DNA of 64,000 nucleotides from Desmonostoc vinosum HA7617-LM4. GTDB lineage: Bacteria > Cyanobacteriota > Cyanobacteriia > Cyanobacteriales > Nostocaceae. Below are positions 52,494-62,392 of this stretch, piece by piece. A model generated the notes under the pieces. It was given only the letters and a program-made list of their open reading frames with translations, had not been told where the DNA came from and did no database searches. Numbering within the stretch: position 1 is the first letter of the stretch; every line of letters starts with the position of its first letter. The stretch spans positions 1 through 64,000 of the forward strand of contig JAHHHC010000015.1 in NCBI GenBank assembly GCA_019359515.1. Reading direction: 5' to 3'. A program made the position numbers and the translations under genes.

Positions 52494-53255
52494 CTATGTC
52501 TTTCGTTGCAGCCGATAGTGTAAAAAGACTTCGTTCTCAACTGTATGCACTTCTAGAAGTTGCAATTTGGGGGCTAGATGGGCTAGAAATCCTTTGCCTG
52601 CTGCGGGTGTAGGTGCTGTGGCACCACCTAAAATTAGAGGACAGACTGTTAGCCATAACTCATCAACTAAATCTAATTCCAACATCGAAGCGACTAATTC
52701 ACCGCCACCTAAGATCGCTAAGCGTGTTATATGTAGAGTTGCCAGGTGTTGTAAAGCAGCGGGAGTGTCAACTTTTCCCGTTGATGTTTCAAAGACTAAA
52801 ATCTGCTCAAATTTTGGCAGATGCTCCTGTGTGGGAGTTTCTATCTTAATAGGCGGGATGCGTTGTTGTTGGCAAAGGCGAATTTGTTCGCGTTCTTGCC
52901 AAGAATGTGCCCCCTTTGCTGTTGTCAGCAACCAGCGTTTAACTGGCTGCTTGAAAAAGTTTATTTCCGGATTGAGGTTGGCAGAGTGTGTAATAACTAT
53001 ATGAACTGGCTGGGGAGGTTTACCCCCTTGAATTCGATGTTGCAGCAGTTTTGGATGTGATACTGTAAGTGTTGTACCATAAGCGCAAAGAGTACCAGCA
53101 CCGAACAAAACTGCATCAGCAGTAGCGATTTGTTTTTCTAAGTGTGCTTTATCGGCCCTTGAACCAAACCGAGCGGGCGATCGCCTAAAATCCGCTATCT
53201 TGCCATCTGCACTCATTGCTAAAACAACTGTAGTGTGAGGACGATGTTGCACCAT
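52494..53255 (-). CDS. RibD C-terminal-domain reductase
   Basis: 253 residues of dihydrofolate-reductase-like fold. The NADPH-site start TTVVLAMSADGKIADF, the pocket RADKAHLEKQIATADAVLFGAGT and the terminal GGGELVASMLELDLVDELWLTVCPLILGGA are typical of RibD C-domain proteins. The reductase acts on the pyrimidine ribitylamine step of riboflavin synthesis, but stand-alone members may serve other pathways. No signal peptide. ATG 53255 with no close ribosome site. The C-terminus (YRLQRKT) lies just before the element repeats, with no terminator seen. Confidence 0.85.
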   Translation of the reverse strand: MVQHRPHTTVVLAMSADGKIADFRRSPARFGSRADKAHLEKQIATADAVLFGAGTLCAYGTTLTVSHPKLLQHRIQGGKPPQPVHIVITHSANLNPEINFFKQPVKRWLLTTAKGAHSWQEREQIRLCQQQRIPPIKIETPTQEHLPKFEQILVFETSTGKVDTPAALQHLATLHITRLAILGGGELVASMLELDLVDELWLTVCPLILGGATAPTPAAGKGFLAHLAPKLQLLEVHTVENEVFLHYRLQRKT

Positions 53256-53549
53256 TGGATTGGTTTGATAGTTTTAATATTTTTCTTGCTAGTGTATTGA
53301 TTTTCCAAGCACTTTATGCTTGCAAGTTATTGTTTACTAATTTTATCACTGTAACGATATGCAACACGAGTCGCTTTTAAATCTATCATCTAAAATTTTT
53401 GGTATAGCATGTGTCTTTTTGTACTATAGCAATTTGATATTTTTAAGTCTTGAAAATGAAATTTTGATCAGTTAATCCAATGTCTCCTTTAGCTAGTCCG
53501 ATTGCATATCGTTGCTGTTGTGGTTTGCAGATGCGAAGTGAGACAATAG

Positions 53550-55658
53550 ATGGCTAATTCCCGTCAATCATCCTTTCGTCGAATTTTAGTAACGAGAATA
53601 TTGCTTCTGTTTGTTCCGGTTCTCTTAGTTGGAGAAATTGTTGCCCTCAACAAGGCACGCTCTAGCTTATTAAGAACTGCTGGTCAAAATTTAACAGAAA
53701 GCGCTATCAATAAAGGGGAGAAAATTACCGATGCGATCGCTGCTTTAAAAACCAATTTACTCAGTGCAAGCAAGACAACGGTCATTCAATCAGGCTCGTC
53801 TATACAAGCACAAAAATATCTCACTCAGCTAGCACAACAACTACCAACACGGATTGAGTGTATTCAACTCACAAATCTGACAAGCCGCGAGATTATAGCT
53901 AGTAGCTGTGGTGGTCAACAAATTGCCGAATTTCAATTGCCAAAGCTAAGCAATGACGACGTTGATGTGAGATTAGCACCTCTCGAAAAAGCAGGAATAA
54001 CAGGTAAAAAGAATCCTCAAAATCAACTGCGATTGGTGTTAACAGTCCCAGTTTTTAATCGTCGGGGAAATTTAGTTTACGCCTTAAGTATTCAGACTGC
54101 ATTGCACCAAAAAATCGACAATAGACTGGGATCGCTCACAGGTTCAATGGTGGTAATTGCGGAAGATGGCACGATTTTGGCATACCCATCAGCAAATAAA
54201 ATTGGAACCAATATTAAACAACACCTAGATGCAGTGAGACTCCAAAGCATTGTCAAAAATGCGATCGCCGGTCGAAACGAGTCTATAAATCTCAACTTTA
54301 CAAAAAATCAAGAATTAGTAGCCGGCTACACGGCTATTGCCAATCCCATTACGCAACAGCAGCAACAAAAATGGATCATCCTAGCAGTTACTAGTGTTGA
54401 CAGTGCCCTTTTTGGTTTAGAAGAAATTAAGTTAATTCTTATAGTCTTAACAGTTGGTTTGATTGGTGCAAGTTTATTAGCATCTTTGTATTTAGCCCCT
54501 TATCTAGCACGTCCTTTAGAAGAATTGCGAGATTACGCACTCAATATTCATAGCCATCACGCCGCACAACCAATTCCCCACAATTTCAAAATTCGCGAGT
54601 TTAATCAGCTAGCACAAGCATTAGACCAAATGGTTGAGCGACTAAAAGCTTGGGCTGAAGAACTAGAAATAGCTTGGAAAGAAGCAAAAACTGCTAACCA
54701 AATCAAAAGCCAATTTTTGGCTACGACTTCTCATGAATTAAGAAATCCATTAAATATTATTATTAACTGTGTTCGCCTGGTTCGAGATGATTTGTGCGAT
54801 AACAGAGAAGAAGAACTAGAGTTTCTCAAACGTGCCGATGAAACAGCAATTCATCTGTTAGGAATTATTAATGATTTACTCGATATTTCTAAAATTGAAG
54901 CAGGTAAACTTTCAGTAGTTACAGTACCGATTGACCTTAGACAAGTATTGTTAGAAGTAATTAATTTACAATCGGTTAATGTCCAACAAAAAGGCTTACA
55001 GTTAAAATGCGAACTGGGTACTGAATCTATCGCCGTGAAAGCAGATGCAGCAAAACTCAAGCAAGTATTAATTAATATCATCGGCAACGCTACTAAATTT
55101 ACTGACACAGGAAGCATTACAATTTCTACAGAAATTCAACACAATATTGGTCAATCTCAGGTTGTAGTGACAGTTAAAGATACTGGGATAGGTATTGATC
55201 CAAATCAACAGCACAAACTATTTCGCCCCTTTGTGATGGTAGGAACAACCACACGCAAGTTTGACGGAACTGGACTAGGGCTAGCAATTTCCAGAAATTT
55301 AATTGAACTTATGGGAGGTAATATAACTCTTGAAAGTGCGGGTCTTTATCAAGGTACAACAGTGAAGATTACATTACCTTTGATTGACAGTTCTGTGTTA
55401 CTTACCCCAGAAGAAAAAAAATTAGAGCATCTGGAATCACCTTCTGACAATGAAGAAACAACAAAAAGCTGTTATCCTCACTTGAAAGATTCTCCAGAAA
55501 ACTCTCAACAAGGGGTTTATAAAACAACCATTGCCGGAGTATATACAGACAAATTTCCGCATTTACTAAGTGAAGAAACATCCGAGATTACTCTCCTACC
55601 AAAACTACCAAAAGGAGGAGCTTACGCAAATGGAGCTTCTGAAAAACAATCAAAGTAA
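53550..55658 (+). CDS. Membrane sensor histidine kinase
   Basis: 702 residues. Topology: first membrane helix (RILVTRILLLFVPVLLVGEI), a periplasmic sensor of about 250 residues with a dCache-like look (SIQTALHQKIDNRLG, MVVIAEDGTILAYPS), second helix (LILIVLTVGLIGASLLASLYL), then a HAMP segment with FNQLAQALDQMVERL. The HisKA motif FLATTSHELRNPLNI has phospho-acceptor H395. The ATPase shows N-box LINIIGNATKFT, G1 DTGIGI, and G2 GTGLGLAIS. It is complete and probably active. A 90-residue tail follows the kinase domain. A HAD phosphatase gene follows 37 bases later; no response regulator is adjacent. Confidence 0.92.
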   Translation: MANSRQSSFRRILVTRILLLFVPVLLVGEIVALNKARSSLLRTAGQNLTESAINKGEKITDAIAALKTNLLSASKTTVIQSGSSIQAQKYLTQLAQQLPTRIECIQLTNLTSREIIASSCGGQQIAEFQLPKLSNDDVDVRLAPLEKAGITGKKNPQNQLRLVLTVPVFNRRGNLVYALSIQTALHQKIDNRLGSLTGSMVVIAEDGTILAYPSANKIGTNIKQHLDAVRLQSIVKNAIAGRNESINLNFTKNQELVAGYTAIANPITQQQQQKWIILAVTSVDSALFGLEEIKLILIVLTVGLIGASLLASLYLAPYLARPLEELRDYALNIHSHHAAQPIPHNFKIREFNQLAQALDQMVERLKAWAEELEIAWKEAKTANQIKSQFLATTSHELRNPLNIIINCVRLVRDDLCDNREEELEFLKRADETAIHLLGIINDLLDISKIEAGKLSVVTVPIDLRQVLLEVINLQSVNVQQKGLQLKCELGTESIAVKADAAKLKQVLINIIGNATKFTDTGSITISTEIQHNIGQSQVVVTVKDTGIGIDPNQQHKLFRPFVMVGTTTRKFDGTGLGLAISRNLIELMGGNITLESAGLYQGTTVKITLPLIDSSVLLTPEEKKLEHLESPSDNEETTKSCYPHLKDSPENSQQGVYKTTIAGVYTDKFPHLLSEETSEITLLPKLPKGGAYANGASEKQSK

Positions 55659-55695
55659 TTCGTAATTATTTATTTCTCCCCCTATTCCTTTTGAT

Positions 55696-56430
55696 ATGCC
55701 AACTATTAAATGTAAAAATATTATTTTTCCTAATATTCAAGCAATTTTGTTTGATAAAAATGGTACTTTGGAAGACTCAGAAGTTTATCTGCGATCGCTT
55801 GGACAAAAAGTAGCCAGGTTAATAGATGCCCAATTTCCTGGTATTGGTGAACCGTTATTAATGGCATTTGGCATCAACAGTAATAGTTTAGATCCAGCAG
55901 GTTTAATATCGGTGGCAAGTCGTCGGGAAACAGAAGTAGCCGCAGCAGCATATATTGCTGAAACTGGTAAAGGATGGTTTGAATCTTTAAAAATCGCCCG
56001 TCAAGCTTTGGATGAGGCTGAAAAATACATTGGTATCGCTCCTGCACCTCTTTTTGTAGGTAGCTTGGAGGTGTTGCAATATCTATGGAAAGCAGGACTG
56101 AAACTTGGTATACTTTCAGCGGCGACAACAAATGAAGTCCAGAGTTTTGTGGCACATCACCAGTTAGGCGCATACATCCAGCTGGAGATGGGAGTAGATG
56201 AGGGGCCAAGTAAACCAGATCCAATACTATTTTTACAAGCTTGCCAAGCCTTAGAAGTTGAACCCAGCGCTACATTAATGGTGGGAGATTCTGTTGGCGA
56301 CATGCAAATGGCGCGTCATGCCAAAGCCGCAGGTTGTGTGGGAATTACTTGGGTGAGTAAATCAGATCATGTCCAAGGTGCGGATGTCGTCATTAATCAA
56401 CTCAATGAAATCCAAATTGTAGAAGGTTAA
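55696..56430 (+). CDS. HAD-superfamily phosphatase
   Basis: 244 residues. Motif I is LFDKNGTLED: the nucleophile Asp is present, but the usual second Asp of DxDGT is replaced by Asn (DKNGT). Motif II is in ILSAATTNE, motif III Lys in GPSKPDPI and motif IV in MVGDSVGDMQMARHA. A helical cap with SRRETEVAAAAYIAETGKG sits between I and II, so subfamily IA is likely. The Asn may slow or alter catalysis. The gene follows the kinase gene closely on the same strand and could be co-transcribed. Substrate unknown. ATG 55696. Confidence 0.88.
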   Translation: MPTIKCKNIIFPNIQAILFDKNGTLEDSEVYLRSLGQKVARLIDAQFPGIGEPLLMAFGINSNSLDPAGLISVASRRETEVAAAAYIAETGKGWFESLKIARQALDEAEKYIGIAPAPLFVGSLEVLQYLWKAGLKLGILSAATTNEVQSFVAHHQLGAYIQLEMGVDEGPSKPDPILFLQACQALEVEPSATLMVGDSVGDMQMARHAKAAGCVGITWVSKSDHVQGADVVINQLNEIQIVEG

Positions 56431-56599
56431 TTTGAGAAGGCGATCGCGCTTGGATTTAAATACTAATACTTTCTTGGGTACTGGGTACTGGGAAAAAGTT
56501 TTTTAAAATTTGGTGGTGGGTAAAAGCCTTTACCATAATTTTACGATTTTACACCCAGTCCCCAATCCCTAATCCCCAGTCTCTTTTACCCAGGAAACT

Positions 56600-57616
56600 T
56601 CAAATAGAATAATATATTGGAAAAGATTTAGCATCTTTAGGCTTGACATACACCCGCTGTTCTGGTTCTAATTCCAATTCGTCAAAGCGTTCCCGTGTTA
56701 AGTGTGCCATTACTACTTGCCCATCATCTAAACTTAATTCCACTTGAATTTCCCAACCCAAATGTATTAACCTACTCACCTTGGCGGGGGCAGTAGTACC
56801 GTTAGCTACCTTTTCGACAATCACATCTTGTGGACGCAAAAACATTTCTGGATGTGGCGAATCAAACCCAGTACTTTGGAAAATCTTTGAGCTACTGGGC
56901 AAGACGTTAACAGGGCCGATAAAGCTCATCACAAATGCTGTTGCAGGGCGATCGTAAATTTCGGCTGGTGTCCCCACTTGTTCTACTCGTCCCTTATTCA
57001 TCACCACGATTTCGTCAGAAACTTCCATCGCTTCTTCTTGGTCGTGGGTGACAAAAACTGTGGTAACATGTACTTCATCATGGAGGCGGCGTAACCATGC
57101 TCGTAAGTCTTTACGGACTTTTGCATCCAGTGCGCCAAAGGGTTCATCCAGCAGTAATACTTCGGGTTCTACGGCTAACGCCCTTGCTAGCGCTACCCGC
57201 TGTCTTTGACCACCAGAAAGCTGTGATGGATAGCGATCGCCTAGTCCAGTCAATTGCACCAATTCTAATAGCTGTTCTACTTTCCCTTGAATCTTCTTGG
57301 TTGGGGCCTTGCGAATTTCTAGACCAAAAGCAATGTTTTGCCGCACGGTTAAGTGCTTAAATAGGGCATAGTGTTGAAACACAAACCCAATCTTCCGGTC
57401 TTGCACACTTTGATATGTAGCATCCTTGCCAGTTAGCAAAATTTTGCCGCTATCTGGCATTTCCAAACCTGCAATTAATCTTAGCAAGGTAGATTTACCA
57501 GATCCAGATGGCCCCAGTAAGGCCACCAGTGAACCACTCTTGACTTCCAGATTGACCTGATCAACAGCTTGGAAACTCCCAAAGTGCTTGGAAACGTTCT
57601 CAACTACTATGCCCAC
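56600..57616 (-). CDS. cysA: Sulfate/thiosulfate ABC transporter ATPase CysA
   Basis: 338 residues from GTG 57616 with AGAGGT nine bases before; the frame to 57640 (TTG) is less likely. Walker [10 protein letters not shown], signature LSGGQRQR, Walker [12 protein letters not shown] and switch His in VTHDQEEAM are intact. The C-terminal half has the TOBE-type regulatory domain ([28 protein letters not shown]) that marks CysA. It drives sulfate import by the CysTW permease and a binding protein, but none of those genes is adjacent, so the ATPase is separated from its partners. The gene stands alone. Confidence 0.92.
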   Translation of the reverse strand: MGIVVENVSKHFGSFQAVDQVNLEVKSGSLVALLGPSGSGKSTLLRLIAGLEMPDSGKILLTGKDATYQSVQDRKIGFVFQHYALFKHLTVRQNIAFGLEIRKAPTKKIQGKVEQLLELVQLTGLGDRYPSQLSGGQRQRVALARALAVEPEVLLLDEPFGALDAKVRKDLRAWLRRLHDEVHVTTVFVTHDQEEAMEVSDEIVVMNKGRVEQVGTPAEIYDRPATAFVMSFIGPVNVLPSSSKIFQSTGFDSPHPEMFLRPQDVIVEKVANGTTAPAKVSRLIHLGWEIQVELSLDDGQVVMAHLTRERFDELELEPEQRVYVKPKDAKSFPIYYSI

Positions 57617-57817
57617 TGCTACTGTACCTCTGCAACTCAAAATACGGCTTATTGCTAGGCTTACCGTGTTTTATATATATCATATACAAGTACTTTTGAA
57701 TCAAAAAATTTAGTCAAAAACTATAGTAGTCTGCTTTGATTTTTGAACTGATTTGCGTTGACAGGGAGTAGGGAGTAGGGAGTAGGCTTTTTGGTACGTA
57801 CTGATTTTTTTCAAAAA

Positions 57818-58678
57818 TCAAACAGGATTCCTATATAAATCTGGAACAAAATTAGAGCGTGCTTGTTGTGTTGCTTGCAACTTATGTTCTAAAGTTGACC
57901 AATTTTCCTGTTCAATTAAATTAATTAATTCGTCTAAATTATGACGATATTGTTGTAATGAATTGAGCAATGCTTGCCGATTATATCGCGCCATCATCAC
58001 ACCTAATTCTGGATTGCCGCCGCCGACGCGACTAGTGTCTCGAAATCCTGAACTGGCTAACTTTTGGGCTAGTTGTAAAACATCGGCATCGGTTTCATTG
58101 ATACATGCGCTAATCAGTGCAGCACTGATCATTACGGGTAGATGAGAAATCCAACTCACAGCGCGGTCATGCTGTTCTGGTTGACAATGGTAGATATTAG
58201 CCCCAAGCGATCGCACAATTTCTTCCACAACCGTAATTGCAGAAGTTGGTGTTGTCGCCTCTGGTGTTAGCACATAGGGCTTACCAACAAATAAGTCTCG
58301 TTGTGCAGCTTCAATACCACTATCGGCTGTTCCCGCCATTGGATGGCCACCAATAAAATGATTCCATAAAGGTGAAATTGCTTTAACTATCGGTGCTTTC
58401 ACCGAACCCACATCAGTCACAACTGTGTTCGTAGGTAGATGATCGATTAGTTGTTCAACTTGGGGAACAATAAGTGCTAGAGGTGTACATATAAATACTA
58501 CCTCTGCGGCTGCCAACAGACTGATGTTAACAGACGCCTCATCAACACTACCGAGGGCGATCGCCTTTTGACAGGTTGATTCACGGCGGCTAACTCCTAA
58601 AACATGATGTCCTTGCGATCGCAAATCAAAACCCAAAGATCCACCTATCAATCCGAGTCCTAAAATTCCAATATTCAT
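57818..58678 (-). CDS. tyrA: Prephenate/arogenate dehydrogenase
   Basis: 286 residues. NAD(P) loop GLGLIGGSLG at 6-15; catalytic His in IGGHPMAGTADSGIEAA, and ISHLPVMISAAL, with the RDTSRVGGGNPELG substrate loop. The form without a fused chorismate mutase is the standard cyanobacterial TyrA, which mostly prefers arogenate and NADP for tyrosine synthesis. ATG 58678, no strong ribosome site. Single gene. The 228-base gap to the next gene contains repeated CCCTTACACC runs and nothing else. Confidence 0.94.
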   Translation of the reverse strand: MNIGILGLGLIGGSLGFDLRSQGHHVLGVSRRESTCQKAIALGSVDEASVNISLLAAAEVVFICTPLALIVPQVEQLIDHLPTNTVVTDVGSVKAPIVKAISPLWNHFIGGHPMAGTADSGIEAAQRDLFVGKPYVLTPEATTPTSAITVVEEIVRSLGANIYHCQPEQHDRAVSWISHLPVMISAALISACINETDADVLQLAQKLASSGFRDTSRVGGGNPELGVMMARYNRQALLNSLQQYRHNLDELINLIEQENWSTLEHKLQATQQARSNFVPDLYRNPV

Positions 58679-58906
58679 TAACTAGGGGTGTGGGGTGTGA
58701 GGGTGTAAGGGAAGAGAGGGAATTGTATTTTTGTACACCTGTTTCTAGAACTCAAGGGTACAGCAACCCACACCAAATCTATAATTTGGTGGTCTTTAAT
58801 CAGTGGTGAACTCAAGCCCCACTAAACTAAAGTCCCCTACACCTTTACACTTTACACCCTTACACCCCTACACCCTTACACCCCTAGCAGGAGCGGTTTA
58901 GCATTC

Positions 58907-60460
58907 ATGACTGTAGAGGAATTGCTAGAAAAATATGCAGCGGGAGTTTTAGACTTTAGTGGTATAGATCTCTCTGAAGCCAACCTCAGTGGCGCTAAAC
59001 TCAGTGGCGCGAATCTTAGCGGTGCTAATTTGAGTATAGTCAACTTTAGCGGTGCAAATTTGAGTGAAGTTAACTTAAGCAATGCCAAACTCAACGTAGC
59101 GAGATTGAGCGGTGCGAATTTAATCAGTGCTAACCTCAACAATACTAGTCTGAATGTAGCTAATTTAATTCGAGCAGATCTCAGTCGCGCTCAACTCAAG
59201 GGAGCAACACTCATCCGCGCTGAGTTAATTCGCGCTGAACTAAGTCGCGCTGATCTATTTGAAGCCAACCTCAACAGTGCAGATTTGCGAGAAGCCACAC
59301 TGCGTCAAGCAAATCTCCGCCGCGCTAACTTGAGCGAAGCCATCTTAAGAGGTGGGTTCTTAACAGGAGCAAACTTAGAGATGGCTAACTTAAATGCCAC
59401 TGATTTGAGTAATACCGACATCAGCGGTGCGAATCTGCGAGATGCAGAACTCAGACAGGCAAATCTCAACCGTGCTAATTTGAGTGGGGCAGATTTAAGC
59501 AATGCAAATCTTCGCTGGGCAGATTTAAGCGGCGCAAATCTTCGCTGGGCAGATTTAAGCGGCGCAAAATTGAGTGGGGCTAACTTAATTGGGGCAGATT
59601 TGAGCAACGCGAATTTGACAAACACAAGTTTAGTCCATGCCAATCTAACCCAAGCAAAATTAATTAAGGTGGAATGGATTGGTGCTGACTTGACAGGGGC
59701 AACTTTAACAGGAGCAAAACTCTACGCTACCTACAGGTTTGGTTTAAAAACTGAAGGCATAACTTGTGAATGGGTTGATCTTAGTCCAAATGGCGATCGC
59801 TCGATTATTCAAAAGTTCCATGCCGAAGACTCACGAGAATTTTTTAATGAAACTCCACCGACAATTCGGATTATCATTGATGCAGCTATAGAACAAGAAG
59901 CTAACTTTGCTATTGCTGGCGCTTATTACCAAATTTCTCAAGAGTATCAAGGCTTAAAACAGCCTCCAAGCATCGAAAGTGGGCGACGTCGCACTGTTTT
60001 TACTTTCCGAGTTGATAGTGATCTGGCTTTATTTCCTACAGCTTACCTCGCTATTCTTCCTTTTCAAGATGCAGCATTCACTCAAAACAATATTTCCCGT
60101 GTCCTGGAAATGATTACCAGGGAAGTTAATGTCCGCGATAATCTCAAATCATCCAATTTTCTTGAACAATTAACTCAGCTTTTAGAGCAAACCACAACTT
60201 TAGCTAATACTATTAAACAGATGAAAAAAAATCTGCGAATAGCTGCTAAATTGAACTTTTGTAAAGCACCTACCCAAACAATATTAACAAATTCCAGCGC
60301 TCACACTTTGATTGTGTATAACAACCCTAACTTTGGGAAAAGATTTATTAATCGTACTATACTCAATGCTGCAACTTATGATGATATATCCAATAAATTG
60401 ACAAATTCCACATTACCTGAGTTAGATATGGTTGCACATTTTGTTAAAGGGTTTCATTAG
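58907..60460 (+). CDS. Pentapeptide-repeat protein with unknown C-terminal domain
   Basis: 517 residues. Residues about 18-275 are roughly fifty A(D/N)LXX pentapeptides (LSEANLSGAKLSGANLSGAN), which fold as a right-handed beta-helix. Residues about 300-517 are not recognised: ETPPTIRIIIDAAIEQEANFAIAGAYYQISQEYQG, then RRRTVFTFRVDSDLALFPTAYLAIL, with a helical end. Similar architectures occur in several cyanobacteria. No signal peptide, so cytoplasmic. A few near-identical repeats (GGCGCAAATCTTCGCTGG) show recent duplication. ATG 58907 has GCAGGAGCGG upstream. Antisense ORFs across the repeats are artefacts. Confidence 0.88.
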   Translation: MTVEELLEKYAAGVLDFSGIDLSEANLSGAKLSGANLSGANLSIVNFSGANLSEVNLSNAKLNVARLSGANLISANLNNTSLNVANLIRADLSRAQLKGATLIRAELIRAELSRADLFEANLNSADLREATLRQANLRRANLSEAILRGGFLTGANLEMANLNATDLSNTDISGANLRDAELRQANLNRANLSGADLSNANLRWADLSGANLRWADLSGAKLSGANLIGADLSNANLTNTSLVHANLTQAKLIKVEWIGADLTGATLTGAKLYATYRFGLKTEGITCEWVDLSPNGDRSIIQKFHAEDSREFFNETPPTIRIIIDAAIEQEANFAIAGAYYQISQEYQGLKQPPSIESGRRRTVFTFRVDSDLALFPTAYLAILPFQDAAFTQNNISRVLEMITREVNVRDNLKSSNFLEQLTQLLEQTTTLANTIKQMKKNLRIAAKLNFCKAPTQTILTNSSAHTLIVYNNPNFGKRFINRTILNAATYDDISNKLTNSTLPELDMVAHFVKGFH

Positions 60461-60473
60461 ATGAGTCATTGAA

Positions 60474-60638
60474 AATAGGGAGTGGGGAGTGGGGAGTGGG
60501 GAGTTGGGAGTCTTTCAAGGGTAGGTTTTTCATATTCAGTCTGAAAAAGCCTATTTTTCCGTTCCGAAATCTTTCTCCGCGTCCCCGTGTCCCCGCGTCT
60601 TTGCGTCAACCAAAACGCGAAATCTAAAAAACCTACCC
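60474..60638 (+). mobile_element. GGGAGTG tandem repeats and GGGTAGGTTTTT-ended element copy 3, without insert
   Basis: Four GGGGAGTG units at 60478-60505 are followed by the element at 60519-60638: left end TCATATTCAGTCTGAAAAAG, right end GTCAACCAAAACGCGAAATC and the closing AACCTACCC. Only about 30 bases of CCGCGTCCCCGTGTCCCC lie between, where the other copies have a palindromic block of about 100. Confidence 0.7.
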
Positions 60639-60702
60639 ATAAGAGGAGTAGAGAGTAGGGAGAAATATTTTTAGATGACAAAAAACAAAAGGAGAAATGA
60701 AG

Positions 60703-61296
60703 ATGCGCGATACTTTTAATCGAATGATCGGTAAGACTCGCTATGTAGTATTTCGTCTGTTTCTGCATTTGGGAGGAGGTGAAGTTGCACCAATTTTGGG
60801 AGTATTGAACCGTGGAGCAATAGAGGCGATCGATGCTGATGGGGACTTGGAAGTTGTGGGAGAGGGATTAGTGGAGTTAAGTCAAACTCTGCTGCAATAT
60901 GATGAGTATTGGCTTTCTGCTGCCAATGAAGGTGATGTGTTTTGGGACGAAGGAGAGGCGGGAGATTATGTCAATGAATTATTTACCGACTCTGCCCAAA
61001 GATATCTCAGTGAACCAGATTTGAATTCTGATGCTGGATTCGATGAACCTTTATCCATACCTGTAACTCGCAACGTAGTTGTGATGATTACAGTAGCTTA
61101 TGAGGGAGAAGTCCCAGAGTTAGAAACTGACCTTTCTAACGTTCAAGCACTCAAGGAAGCTTTTAAAGCTTTGATCAATTTGCATTACAAACAGAAAGTA
61201 CGAGCAATCCAAGTGCATTTCTCACCAGCACAGTTGGGCGATGAACTCACTAGCGATCAACTATTACAACATTACCCAGAACTGATTCCTCTATAA
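60703..61296 (+). CDS. DUF1517 protein
   Basis: 197 residues from ATG 60703 with AGGAG eight bases before (an ATG two codons earlier also fits). The pattern GKTRYVVFRLFLHLGGGEVAPILG, then TLLQYDEYWLSAANEGDVFW and SIPVTRNVVVMITVAYEGEVPE with RAIQVHFSPAQLGDELT is DUF1517, a cyanobacterial family with some plastid members (thylakoid or envelope). The conserved strand VVVMITVAY suggests a globular alpha/beta domain. No clear signal peptide; the N-terminal hydrophobic stretch is short. Function not established. The upstream gap contains the element copy 3; the lipoprotein gene follows on the same strand after 74 bases. Confidence 0.8.
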   Translation: MRDTFNRMIGKTRYVVFRLFLHLGGGEVAPILGVLNRGAIEAIDADGDLEVVGEGLVELSQTLLQYDEYWLSAANEGDVFWDEGEAGDYVNELFTDSAQRYLSEPDLNSDAGFDEPLSIPVTRNVVVMITVAYEGEVPELETDLSNVQALKEAFKALINLHYKQKVRAIQVHFSPAQLGDELTSDQLLQHYPELIPL

Positions 61297-61370
61297 TTTG
61301 AATTTGTTGGGTAGTCCGTACTCACCACACCATCTAGAACTTGTTAAGCTCAAAATAGGACAATAATGTA

Positions 61371-62261
61371 ATGCTCATGACCATAGTACGAAAATTTACA
61401 GTCATTGTTTTAACTTTGAGTTTGTGCTTAACTACAGTCGCTTGTGGAGGAGGAAATCAAGCTACCCCCTCAGCAAGGAATGTGAGCCAAACTTCTGCTT
61501 CTACCAAACTGAGTGATGGTCAGTATCAAGTACAACAAGCAACCTATGATGATGGAACTGGAGCGTATACCTTATTTTTACTCAACAGTAAGCCTCCCAG
61601 ATTCACAACCGAAAATTTACAAATGGCGCGGTTGACTGATGAAGAAATTAAAGAAGGTAAGAAACCTTACTTAAAGGTCGAGAATGGACAGCCTGTTTTA
61701 TACTTGAGCGAAGATTTTAAAATCGAATACGTCCATAACGTTACTGAAACCAGAAATAACCCTCAAACTGGACAGCAGGAAACGGTTGTAGTTCGCCAAG
61801 AAAACAGCTTCTGGACACCTTTTGCAGGGTCTTTAGCGGGTAGCCTTGCCGGTCAAGCATTGGGAAATGCGTTGTTTAGACCTCAGTATTATGTACCCCC
61901 TGTTTATCAATCAGGTCGGGTGTTAACTGGCTATGGTGGATATGGCAATAGCTATGATCAAGCAGTTAGCAGCTATCGAAGTCGCTATAATGCACCACCC
62001 GCAGCTGTGAGAAATCGTACAGCTTTCCGCGACACAGGAACGATTAGAAGAGCGTATCCTGGGGATTCTAATATCCGCACTACACCACGCACCACTACAA
62101 ATAATCGTCCTTCTGGTTCTGGTTATGGCACCAGCACCTTGCGGCCTTCTAGCAGATCGAGTTCTACCAGACGTGACTCTGGCAGTCGTTTTGGTAGTGG
62201 TACCAGTCCTAGCCGTTCCAGTCGTCCATCTGGTTTTGGCACTAGAGGCCGTCGGCGGTAG
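61371..62261 (+). CDS. Lipoprotein with basic Ser/Arg/Gly-rich tail
   Basis: 296 residues. A short signal peptide ends in a lipobox (LTTVAC, Cys25), so lipidation at the outer or inner membrane is predicted. Residues 45-150 form a globular part (SDGQYQVQQATYDDGTGAYT, RLTDEEIKEGKKPYLKVENG) of unknown fold. A Gly/Ser helix (AGSLAGSLAGQALGNALF) and then about 120 residues of low-complexity Ser, Arg, Thr, Gly follow, ending GRRR. A DUF1517 gene precedes it, and the tail may bind polyanions. Not recognised beyond this. ATG 61371 or 61377. Confidence 0.7.
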   Translation: MLMTIVRKFTVIVLTLSLCLTTVACGGGNQATPSARNVSQTSASTKLSDGQYQVQQATYDDGTGAYTLFLLNSKPPRFTTENLQMARLTDEEIKEGKKPYLKVENGQPVLYLSEDFKIEYVHNVTETRNNPQTGQQETVVVRQENSFWTPFAGSLAGSLAGQALGNALFRPQYYVPPVYQSGRVLTGYGGYGNSYDQAVSSYRSRYNAPPAAVRNRTAFRDTGTIRRAYPGDSNIRTTPRTTTNNRPSGSGYGTSTLRPSSRSSSTRRDSGSRFGSGTSPSRSSRPSGFGTRGRRR

Positions 62262-62306
62262 GGGGATTGGGGATTGGGGATTGGGGATTGGGGATTGGGG
62301 ACTGGG
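62262..62306 (+). repeat. GGGGATT heptamer repeats
   Basis: Six GGGGATT units and one GGGGACT follow the lipoprotein stop directly. The gap to the hybrid kinase gene (62393) is otherwise short CCCTGTT repeats. Confidence 0.85.
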
Positions 62307-62392
62307 TAAGTTTGCGTTTTGATTGACGCAAAGACGCGGGGACGCAAAGATGCCGAAGTGTCGGTCACTGTTCCCTGTTCCCTGTTCCCTTC

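Noticed and set aside
52567-53004. 145-codon plus-strand ORF
   Set aside because: It is antisense to the RibD-like gene, which has clear family motifs.
59305-59643. ORF antisense to the pentapeptide repeats (also 58876-59142)
   Set aside because: Periodic pentapeptide coding gives an open antisense frame; the peptide is a mirrored repeat.
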